Below are positions 1-7,220 of a stretch of DNA of 64,000 bases, piece by piece (the first letter of the stretch is position 1; the number at the start of each line of letters is the position of its first letter). Below the pieces are notes generated by a model, which searched no databases, had not been told where the DNA came from, and saw nothing but the letters and a program-made list of their open reading frames with translations. This DNA is from Polyangiaceae bacterium. Lineage in GTDB: Bacteria > Myxococcota_A > Polyangia > Polyangiales > Polyangiaceae. Made by a program: the position numbers and the translations under genes. The stretch spans positions 186,001-250,000 of the forward strand of contig JAICTZ010000004.1 of assembly GCA_025936115.1 (NCBI GenBank), in the 5' to 3' direction.

Positions 1-239
1 TCGGCCGTATCAAGGCGCGCCTGCTCCAATTCCAGGTGACGCTGCAGATGGGGCTGCCGATGAAGCTCGACGAAACCGGGCTCAAACAGCTGGTCAAGGG
101 GGGCATCCTCGCCACGTACCGATTCCGCACGTTGCGCGGTGAAATCGCGGTCACGCTGAGCGGCAAGGTCGACTACTCCAAACTCAATTATTCGAACCAA
201 ACGAGCTTCGCGAGCGAGGGCGACATCATCATCTTCTGA
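1..239 (+). CDS. C-terminal end of an unknown protein (5' partial)
   Basis: The reading frame is open from position 3 to a TGA at 237-239 and has no stop upstream, so the gene begins before the window. About 78 residues are visible, ending in EGDIIIF. The fragment mixes hydrophobic and charged residues, with no signal peptide or membrane segment, so it is probably cytoplasmic. It lies 43 bases upstream of a CheY-like receiver on the same strand, which could mean a shared signalling operon. I do not recognise the family from this fragment. Confidence 0.6.
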   Translation, partial: GRIKARLLQFQVTLQMGLPMKLDETGLKQLVKGGILATYRFRTLRGEIAVTLSGKVDYSKLNYSNQTSFASEGDIIIF

Positions 240-282
240 GCCGAGGCTCGGTACGAGCGCGGCAGTGAGGGAAAACGAGACC

Positions 283-669
283 ATGTCTTCAAGAAAAATT
301 CTCATCGTCGACGATTCCGAAACCATTCGCCAGCGCGTCGCGGGCGCGCTCGAGGCAGCCGGCTTTTCGACCATCACGGCGCGCGACGGCGTCGAGGGCC
401 TCGTGGCGGCGCAAAAAGAGCGACCCGCCATGGTGATTCTCGACGTGAACATGCCGCGCATGAACGGCCTCGACATGCTCGAAAGCCTCGACGTGAGGAA
501 CTCGGAGCTCGCCGTGCTACTGCTCACGACGGAGGTACAACCTTCGCTGATGGCTCGCGCGAAGAAGGCGGGCGCCAAGGGCTGGATGGTGAAGCCCGTG
601 AACCTCGAGCAGCTCGTCGCGACCGTGCGCAAGGTGATCGCGCAGGCGCCCGCGGCAGTGTCGGCTTAG
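283..669 (+). CDS. CheY-like single-domain response regulator
   Basis: This 128-residue protein is one receiver domain with no output domain. Visible landmarks are the acidic pair D10-D11 (LIVDDSE), the phosphoacceptor D54 in VILDVNMPRMNG, a Thr in LLLTTE near residue 87 and the conserved Lys in MVKPVN near 109. Such stand-alone receivers take a phosphate from a histidine kinase and act by binding partners such as a motor, kinase or phosphorelay protein. I chose the ATG at 283 over the GTG at 265 because it starts directly before the first beta strand. No kinase is visible in the window, so its partner is unknown. Confidence 0.92.
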   Translation: MSSRKILIVDDSETIRQRVAGALEAAGFSTITARDGVEGLVAAQKERPAMVILDVNMPRMNGLDMLESLDVRNSELAVLLLTTEVQPSLMARAKKAGAKGWMVKPVNLEQLVATVRKVIAQAPAAVSA

Positions 670-696
670 TACGGAGTCTCGCGGTACTCGGCGCGC

Positions 697-2193
697 TTAC
701 TCGGACCAGGTGCCCGCGCCGACGTCGAGTTTCCACGTCGCGTGGTAGGTCGGCAGCGAGATCTTCGTGCCGTCGAAGACGAACGGCTGGAACACGTAGG
801 TCGCGAGGTAATTGTGTTTGCCGGGCGCGGTCGTGTCCTGGTTGCCGTCCCAGTGATCGCCCCAGTAGACGTACACGGTGCCCTGACAGCCCGCGACGGG
901 CTGTACCCACGTGCTCTGCGTGAGCCAGGTGCGTTCGTCGGAGAGCTCGTCGTTCGGATCGGCGACGGGCGCGACGAAGCCCTGGTACGTCCAGGGGCCG
1001 CTCATGGCGGGAGCGGTCGAGTAAAAGTTGTTGTTCGCGCGCCAGCCCGTTTTGTAGGAGCCGATCCAGTAATAGGTATTGCCGGCCTTGAATACGGTGG
1101 GCGATTCCGAGCCGCCGGAGTCGCCGTTCACGGCCGAATACGACTTGTCGGAAACCCACGAGTGGCAGTCGGCGGCGAGCGTGTACACGTGACCGCTCTC
1201 GGTGACGACGTACGCGCCCGTTTCGTCGGCGTACGCGCTCATGTCGCTGTGCGCGGCGATCGTGCCGCTCGCGTTCTTGAGCGGGCCCTTGTACGCGTAC
1301 TGGCCGTTCACCGTGGCGGAGGTGGCGTACACGACTTCGCGATCCGTCTGGTAATCCTCCGACGCGGCGTGCGCGTAGAGGACGAACTCGCCCGTGCTCG
1401 GACACTTGACGATGTGCGGGCGCTCGCCTTTGCGGTTCGGCCCGAGCTCGCCGCTCGCCTGCTGCGGCAAAATCACGCCTTCGTTCTTCCACGTCGCGAG
1501 ATCCTTCGACGAGTACATGGAAAAACCGATGAAGTTGTTGTCCGTCGACGTGCTCGAGAACACCTCACCGTGCAGGTAGAAGGTGTCACCCTCGCGGATG
1601 ATACCGCCGCCGTGCGCGTTCACCCGCTGTCCGTCGGTGTCCATGAACGCAATGCCCTGGGCGAGCGCACCCGAAAGCGTGCCGACCGGCCCCGAGCAGG
1701 AGCTGCCCGCACTGCCGCCGCTGCTCCCGCCGCTGCTCGGAGCGCCGCCGCCACCGCTCGCGCCGCCGCCCCGACCCCCGGCTCCGCCGCGGCTCCGACC
1801 CGCACTGCCACCCGCATTGGACGCGCCGCCCCGTGCGCTTGCGCCGCCACTCGGAGACGCGCCCCCCGTCGCCATCGTACCGCCCGCCGCCACGTCGCTA
1901 CCCGCCGAACCGCCCATCGCTGCACCACCCGCCGCCGACGCGCCGTGCCCCGCAGTGCCGCCGCTCGACACGCCCGCCGTCGCGGGTGCGCCGCCCATCG
2001 CCGTCAGCGAACCTGCTGACCCGCCCAGCGCGCCGCGGCCGCCGGAGCCGCCACCGCCCGAACCGGCCGCTCCGCCCGACGCAACGTTGCCCTTTCCGGC
2101 ACCGTCCGTGTGGGGCTCGCCATTGGCCGAACCGCTATTGCCGCATGCTGCGACAGAACCCACCACGATGAAACCGATCCATAAGCGCTGCAT
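697..2193 (-). CDS. Linker lipoprotein with GH43-like (exo-galactanase type) domain
   Basis: The 498-residue protein begins with a signal peptide ending in a lipobox-like SVAACG, then about 150 residues of Gly/Ala/Ser-rich linker. The rest looks like a five-bladed beta-propeller glycosidase. The motif DTDGQRVNAHGGGIIREG, followed by DTFYLHGE, matches the start of GH43 enzymes of the 1,3-beta-galactosidase (subfamily 24-like) type. Further matches are ERPHIVKCP, SESPTVFK and YYWIGSYKTGW. Such enzymes remove galactose from arabinogalactan side chains. The gene is divergent from a GH53 endo-galactanase, which supports a galactan role. The subfamily is inferred from motifs only. Confidence 0.82.
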   Translation of the reverse strand: MQRLWIGFIVVGSVAACGNSGSANGEPHTDGAGKGNVASGGAAGSGGGGSGGRGALGGSAGSLTAMGGAPATAGVSSGGTAGHGASAAGGAAMGGSAGSDVAAGGTMATGGASPSGGASARGGASNAGGSAGRSRGGAGGRGGGASGGGGAPSSGGSSGGSAGSSCSGPVGTLSGALAQGIAFMDTDGQRVNAHGGGIIREGDTFYLHGEVFSSTSTDNNFIGFSMYSSKDLATWKNEGVILPQQASGELGPNRKGERPHIVKCPSTGEFVLYAHAASEDYQTDREVVYATSATVNGQYAYKGPLKNASGTIAAHSDMSAYADETGAYVVTESGHVYTLAADCHSWVSDKSYSAVNGDSGGSESPTVFKAGNTYYWIGSYKTGWRANNNFYSTAPAMSGPWTYQGFVAPVADPNDELSDERTWLTQSTWVQPVAGCQGTVYVYWGDHWDGNQDTTAPGKHNYLATYVFQPFVFDGTKISLPTYHATWKLDVGAGTWSE

Positions 2194-2459
2194 CTTGTGG
2201 GCTCAGGACGCCCGTCGACAGGTTGCCGCGTGAACGAGCAGAGCGCTCAGAAAAAAGCTCCCGCTCGCGCCGGCCTCGCGCAACTGCTGCGGCAGGCTAC
2301 GCGCGCGACCGGACCCACGGCATCACCCCTGTAAATCTTGAGCCTCAACGGACACCCTTTCATTCAAGCCGAGAAGGGCATGACCGCGAACAACCGGACA
2401 GCGCACGTCAACGCGACGCGCCCGCCGCACAATCTGAGCGCACACTTAACGGCCGTACC

Positions 2460-3935
2460 ATGAAACCTCGTTTCTTCACCGCAGTCCTTCCGTTCGTGAG
2501 TCTCGCTCTCCTTCAGTGCGGCGGAGACGACGCGCCGCCGAACACGTCTTCCGCCGGCGCAGGTCACACGTCGAACTCGAATGCCGGTCGCGCGCCCGTT
2601 GCTGGTACAGGAGCGAACCAGGGCGGCACTGGCGGCGTCCCGAGCGGGGCGAGCGGCGGAATGCCGAGCACTGGAGCCAACGGCGGCACGGGCGCCATCG
2701 CGACGAGCGGCGGCACCGGCGGCCGGCAAAACGGCGGCACCGCCGGCGCTCATCCAGTCGCGGGCGGTGGCGGAACGGCAGGCGCGCTCAACGCCGGTGC
2801 GGGCGGTGACGTGGCTCACGGCGGCGCAAGCACGGGCGGCGCCGACAACGGTGGTCGCGGCAGCGCCGGACGCGCCGCGGGCGGGCGCGCGGGGGCCGCG
2901 GCCAGCGGCGGCGCTGGAGGCAACTCGGCGGGCCAAGGCAGCGCGGGCACGAGCAGCACGCTGCCGTTCTCCTTCTACCTCGGCGCCGACGTGACGGACC
3001 AAGAGACGCAACCCGACGCCACGCGCGACAACTTGCTCACGATCATGAAGCAACACGGCTTCAACGCAGTGCGCTTGCGTACCTTCGTCGATCCCAAGGC
3101 CGACGACGGCTACGACCAGCAGAACGGTTACGACGACATCACGCACACCGTCGCGTTCGGCAAGCAAATCAAAGCCGCGGGCATGGCCCTGCTCATCGAC
3201 TTTCATTACAGCGACAACTGGGCGGATCCCGGCAAACAGTGTGTCCCCATCGCGTGGCAGAGCTACACGACGATCGACCAACTCGCGACCGCCGTTCACG
3301 ACTACACCAAAGACGCGATCACGAAGCTCATCGCCGGCGGCGCGCGCCCCGACATGGTGCAAATCGGCAACGAAACCACGCCCGGCATGCTCATTCACCG
3401 CTGCGATAGCGGAGGACAACCCACGGGTGAAAATCCGATCACCGGCAAAATCAGCAACTGGACGAACCTCGGCACGTTGTTCAAGGCGGGCGTCCAAGGC
3501 GTCAAAGACGTCGACGCGGGCATCCTCATCGCGCTCCACATCGATCGCGGCGACGACCTCGCCGGCAGCAAGAGCTACGTCGCGAGCGCGCAGGGCCAAG
3601 GCGTGCACTTCGACGCCTTCGGCGAGTCTTGCTACACGTCCTACCAGGGCCCGCCTTCAGGCTGGAAGAACACCTTTCAGGGCCTGGCAACGGCGTTTCC
3701 GACCCTCAAGCTCTACGTCGCGGAATACGGCCCCGACCAGCGCACGGCGAACGACGCCGTCTTCACGCTCGCGAACGACCAGGGCATCGGCAGCTTCAAC
3801 TGGGAACCGACGACGCAAGGCGACTGGAACGCGGGCGGACACGACCTCTTGCGACGCTCCGGCAGCACCTACACGGCGCAGCCGGACCTCGCGCTCTACG
3901 ATCAGATGAAGGTCGACTACGCGAGTCGGCTGTGA
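2460..3935 (+). CDS. Linker lipoprotein GH53 arabinogalactan endo-beta-1,4-galactanase
   Basis: The 491-residue protein has a signal peptide with the lipobox-like LALLQCGG, a Gly-rich linker to about residue 165 and a GH53 TIM barrel. The catalytic acid is the Glu of MVQIGNETTPG (about residue 304) and the nucleophile the Glu of LYVAEYGPD (about 422). Other GH53 signatures are GADVTDQE, VRLRTFVDP and LLIDFHYSDNWADPG. It should cut beta-1,4-galactan chains of pectin or type I arabinogalactan outside the cell. The open frame runs upstream to 2223, but the ATG at 2460 is the only start that gives a clean signal peptide. It shares a 266-base divergent promoter region with the GH43-like gene. Confidence 0.93.
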   Translation: MKPRFFTAVLPFVSLALLQCGGDDAPPNTSSAGAGHTSNSNAGRAPVAGTGANQGGTGGVPSGASGGMPSTGANGGTGAIATSGGTGGRQNGGTAGAHPVAGGGGTAGALNAGAGGDVAHGGASTGGADNGGRGSAGRAAGGRAGAAASGGAGGNSAGQGSAGTSSTLPFSFYLGADVTDQETQPDATRDNLLTIMKQHGFNAVRLRTFVDPKADDGYDQQNGYDDITHTVAFGKQIKAAGMALLIDFHYSDNWADPGKQCVPIAWQSYTTIDQLATAVHDYTKDAITKLIAGGARPDMVQIGNETTPGMLIHRCDSGGQPTGENPITGKISNWTNLGTLFKAGVQGVKDVDAGILIALHIDRGDDLAGSKSYVASAQGQGVHFDAFGESCYTSYQGPPSGWKNTFQGLATAFPTLKLYVAEYGPDQRTANDAVFTLANDQGIGSFNWEPTTQGDWNAGGHDLLRRSGSTYTAQPDLALYDQMKVDYASRL

Positions 3936-4042
3936 CGGCCTCAAGACGCAGGTTGGCACAGCTGGCACAGTGCAGTACCCGCGTTTCTGCGGTAGGTTAT
4001 CGCAAATAGGGGGCGGCACGACAATTGCTCACCTGCGACGTC

Positions 4043-4720
4043 ATGCGCCGCAAAGCCCGTATTGTGCCAAACATCGTGTTTGCGACGGCGGTCGCTAGTG
4101 TCGTGCCCAGCATGGCGACCACGGCATGCGGGAGTTCGTCCGACGATGACGAGGGCTCGGCGGCGCACGGCGGCTCGTCCGGCCGCGCTGGCTCGAATAC
4201 GGGCGGCACGGTCGGGGGCGGGTTCTCTGTCGCTGCGGCTGGCTTCGGCGGCAGCGTGACGGGCGGGCGCGGAGGAGCAGGTGGCGCGGGCGGTACGCTC
4301 AGCGTTGCGGGCGGTGGCTTCAACGCGGGGGGAACGTTTAGCGTAACCGGCGGCGCCTTTGGCAGCGGCGGGTTCGGAGCAGTCGGCGGCGTCGCAGTCG
4401 CGGGCTTCGGCGGCGGCGGAGGACGCGGCGGTTCGGGCGGTCGCGCGGGTTCGAGCGGTCGCGCGGGTTCGGGCGGTCGCGCGGGTTCGGGTGCGGGTGG
4501 ACGCGCGGGCGCCGGCGGAACGTTCAGCGTGGCGGCGGCCGGCTTCGGGGGAACGTTCAGCGTTACGGCCGCGGGCTTCGGCGGAGGTGGAGCCAGTGGC
4601 CGCGGAAGCGGCGGTGGCGCGGGAAGCGGCGGAAGAGGCGGAGCAGGAGCGGGTGGTCGCATCTTCACCGTTGCAGCGCCTGCTTTCGGCGGACGAAGCT
4701 CGAGCGGCAGCTCCGGATAA
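4043..4720 (+). CDS. Cassette A gene 1: Gly-rich lipoprotein with repeated FSVAAAGFGG motif
   Basis: The 225-residue protein starts with a hydrophobic signal segment ending in MATTACG, a weak lipobox, then SDDDEG and a Gly/Ser/Arg linker. A ten-residue motif is embedded in the linker: FSVAAAGFGG (61-70), LSVAGGGFNA (86-95), FSVTGGAFGS (99-108), a shortened GVAVAGFGG (116-124), FSVAAAGFGG (161-170), FSVTAAGFGG (172-181) and FTVAAPAFGG (208-217). It ends six bases before the ferritin-like gene. A homologue with the same N-terminus and motif lies at 24527-25207. The regular motif suggests a substrate or structural repeat; the function is unknown. I placed the start at the ATG rather than the TTG at 4025, to match MRR in the homologue. 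Confidence 0.8.
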   Translation: MRRKARIVPNIVFATAVASVVPSMATTACGSSSDDDEGSAAHGGSSGRAGSNTGGTVGGGFSVAAAGFGGSVTGGRGGAGGAGGTLSVAGGGFNAGGTFSVTGGAFGSGGFGAVGGVAVAGFGGGGGRGGSGGRAGSSGRAGSGGRAGSGAGGRAGAGGTFSVAAAGFGGTFSVTAAGFGGGGASGRGSGGGAGSGGRGGAGAGGRIFTVAAPAFGGRSSSGSSG

Positions 4721-4726
4721 CTCGAT

Positions 4727-5599
4727 ATGACCACCTCCCCGAACGAGCAGCTCGAAGTGCGCGCGGCGCTCAGCGGGACGCCCCTTGCGCGTCGCCACGA
4801 GCAAACGCTCGGAGGCAAGCTCGCGCGCATTCCGAAAGCGCTGCCTTGGTCTGCATTTCGGCCGTCCGAGCATCCACGCGCCGCGCTCGCCCTGGCGACG
4901 GATTTTTGGATGGGGCTCGCTCGGGGTGAGTACGGCGCTGTCGGGCTCTTCGCCAAGATCGCGACGGCGCTGACGGCGGCCGGCGCACCGTTCGACTTGG
5001 TCTACGCGGCGACCGTGGCGAGCGCCGACGAGACGCGCCACGCCGAATACGCCTTGCGCATGGCGTCGCTGAGCGGTGGAAAAGAAGCGACGCTCTCACT
5101 CGATCCGGCCGCGTTCCGCGCGCACCTCGCCCCCATCGCGAACGACGAAGAGCTCGATCTCACGCTCGTCAACTCCGTGGCCATTTCCGAAACGCTCGCC
5201 ACCGCTCTCCTCACGGCGTGTCAGCGCCGCGCGAGCGATCGGCTGAGCCGCAGCGTGCTCACCGCCGTGCTCAGCGACGAGGTGCATCACGCGCGTCTCG
5301 GTTGGTACTACCTCGCGCATCGCGCGCCGCGCTGGACGACTGCGGAACGCCAGCGCCTCGCCGACGCGGCCGCCGAGGTCGTAGTTCACGTGGAAGAGGA
5401 ATTTTGGATCGGGCGCGACGCTCCACGCAGCGCGTCCGTGGGCGCGCGGGCGCTCGGACTCCTCGACTCGAAGAGTCAACGCAGCGTGATCGACGACGTG
5501 ATGGAAAACGAGATCTTGCCGGGGCTCGACGCGCTCGGCTTCGGCGCGTCGCGCGCGTGGCCGCTCCGGCGCCGGGGCGAACGGCGCGCGCGGCGCTGA
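4727..5599 (+). CDS. Cassette A gene 2: ferritin-like di-iron protein
   Basis: The 290-residue, mostly helical protein carries the full ferritin-like di-iron ligand set: E68 in GEYGA, E102xxH105 in DETRHAE, E155 in ISETLA and E185xxH188 in DEVHHARLGWYY. The spacing fits a four-helix bundle holding two irons, as in di-iron oxygenases and related ferritin-like proteins. It has no signal peptide, so it is probably cytoplasmic. It lies between the repeat lipoprotein (6-base gap) and the AMMECR1-fusion gene (5-base gap), so the three should be co-transcribed. Cassette B encodes a clear paralogue with all ligands conserved. The substrate is unknown; oxidation of the lipoprotein motif is one possibility. 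Confidence 0.88.
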   Translation: MTTSPNEQLEVRAALSGTPLARRHEQTLGGKLARIPKALPWSAFRPSEHPRAALALATDFWMGLARGEYGAVGLFAKIATALTAAGAPFDLVYAATVASADETRHAEYALRMASLSGGKEATLSLDPAAFRAHLAPIANDEELDLTLVNSVAISETLATALLTACQRRASDRLSRSVLTAVLSDEVHHARLGWYYLAHRAPRWTTAERQRLADAAAEVVVHVEEEFWIGRDAPRSASVGARALGLLDSKSQRSVIDDVMENEILPGLDALGFGASRAWPLRRRGERRARR

Positions 5600-5604
5600 A
5601 CTAC

Positions 5605-7035
5605 GTGGCGCGCGCTCATTCTTCGCCGATCCCCGCCCTCGCCCGCCCGCTGTCCGCGTCCGAGCGCCGCGAGTTGACGCAGGCGCTCGCCCGGCTTCTC
5701 CGCTGGCAGCGCGACCTTCGAGCTTGGCCGCCCGCCGCACGAGCTCCCGCAGGGACGCCCATCGTCTCGCTCTACCTCGATGGCAGCCTTCGCGGTTGCG
5801 CCGGGATGAGCGAAGGGCCGGCGCGCGAACGGCTTGCGCGCGCCTTTCTCCAGGCGCTCGGCGACGGCCGCTTCGGCGGCGTGGCCCACGCGGATCGCCG
5901 ACGCCTGGTCGCGCAGGCGGCCTACCCGATCCACGTCGAGCACGTGACGCTCGAGCGCATCGAGACACGTCTCGCTCCCGGCATTCACGGCCTCGTTCTT
6001 TCGCGACGCGGAGAGCCTCCCACCCTGCTCTTGCCCGACGTGGCGCGGACGTACGAGCTCGACGCCGCGGGCTTCCTTCAGGCGATGGAGCACAAAGTGG
6101 CCCTCGAGCGCGCGGCGTGGGGGCCGCATCGGCTCTACATGTTCGCGACGGAAACCGCGCTGGCGCGCCCTGCTGCTTCACGTATCGCTCTGGCCAGAGC
6201 CAGGCTCGACCCGGCGGACGCCGCGATCGACTGGCTCGCTGGGCTCGTTGCAGCCGACGGCTCGGTGACGTTCGGCATCGACCCGTGGAGCGCCGAGCGC
6301 CACGTAGAAGGAGTCATGAGCCACGGGCGGGCGGCCGTCGTCGTTCAGGCGCTCGCGTCACACTCGCGGGGCCGCGCGGCCGCAAAACGTGCGCACGCAT
6401 GGCTCGAGCGGGAAATCCGGCGCGGTCTCGGCGGTGATCTCGCGACCTTTCCACGCGAAGTGCCACTCGTCGCGGGAACGCTCGCGCTCGCGAGGCTCGC
6501 CGGCATCGACTGCATCGGGCCGCTGCGCGAAATCGCGATGAGCCCAGCGCTTCGCGCCGCACCGTGGCACGCCGCCCAGGTCGTCTGCGCGCTCGGTGTG
6601 GAAGCGCCGCGGGAGCTCTATCGCGTGTGCGTCGACGCCCTCGAGAGCGAGCCGCGCGCACCGTGGACGGCACTCGCCGCGCGTGCCCTCGGGGATCATG
6701 CGACGCACGCGCGCGTGGCGCGAACACTTGCGGCCTGGGTCCCGCTCGAGGGACCTCACGCCGGCGGCGTGGGCGTCGGCACGCTACCGGAAGTCGCCCT
6801 GAGCGCACTCGTCGTGGAAGCGCTCGCGGGCGCAAAGCAGCGCGGCCCGCGAGCAGCACGTGCGCGCGCTCTCGCATTCATTCTCGGCCAACAGCACCGC
6901 GCGTACGTGCCGCCGGACATCACCGATCCCTCGCTCGCCATCGGCGCATTCCCGCTCACCCCGGTCCATGCGCACCTGCGCGGCGACGTGACCGCGCACG
7001 CCGTGCTCGCGCTCGCATCAGTGCAAGCGGCGTGA
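5605..7035 (+). CDS. Cassette A gene 3: AMMECR1 domain fused to C-terminal helical repeat domain
   Basis: The 476-residue protein has an AMMECR1 domain at about residues 20-200, shown by IVSLYLDGSLRGCAG (the family LRGC motif), PGIHGLVLS and LLLPDVARTYELD. Residues 220-476 form a helix-rich region with repeated Trp/Ala/Leu segments, resembling an alpha/alpha-toroid as in cyclases, ending in GAFPLTP and DVTAHAVLALA. Known AMMECR1 proteins often travel with MEMO and radical SAM partners; none is visible here. The GTG at 5605 is chosen because it follows the ferritin-like stop by five bases and fits the paralogue start. The longer open frame from 5218 would overlap gene 2. Function is unknown. 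Confidence 0.82.
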   Translation: MARAHSSPIPALARPLSASERRELTQALARLLRWQRDLRAWPPAARAPAGTPIVSLYLDGSLRGCAGMSEGPARERLARAFLQALGDGRFGGVAHADRRRLVAQAAYPIHVEHVTLERIETRLAPGIHGLVLSRRGEPPTLLLPDVARTYELDAAGFLQAMEHKVALERAAWGPHRLYMFATETALARPAASRIALARARLDPADAAIDWLAGLVAADGSVTFGIDPWSAERHVEGVMSHGRAAVVVQALASHSRGRAAAKRAHAWLEREIRRGLGGDLATFPREVPLVAGTLALARLAGIDCIGPLREIAMSPALRAAPWHAAQVVCALGVEAPRELYRVCVDALESEPRAPWTALAARALGDHATHARVARTLAAWVPLEGPHAGGVGVGTLPEVALSALVVEALAGAKQRGPRAARARALAFILGQQHRAYVPPDITDPSLAIGAFPLTPVHAHLRGDVTAHAVLALASVQAA

Positions 7036-7220
7036 GACGGCACTCTCGCGCCCTGGCACAAGCTGGCTCAGTTCGTCATCCGACGCGCGACGGCTGTCAT
7101 CGGCGCAAGACCCGGGATCCCCCACGATTCTTCAGTGCTTCCGCGCAACTGAGCGGCGTGCCAGCGCCACGGCTCACTCGCGTCACGTGGCGGCACGATG
7201 ATTGCGTGGCGCCCATACCA

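Noticed and set aside
3950-3990. Sigma-54 promoter before cassette A
   Set aside because: TGGCAC elements are present, but the GG to GC spacing does not match the -24/-12 consensus.
4359-4730. Alternative frames in the Gly-rich cassette A gene
   Set aside because: The GC-rich repeat leaves all frames open; only the frame with signal peptide and conserved motif matches cassette B.
6564-7220. 5' extension of the propeller lipoprotein frame
   Set aside because: It runs through the AMMECR1-fusion gene and gives Arg-rich nonsense before the signal peptide at 7221.
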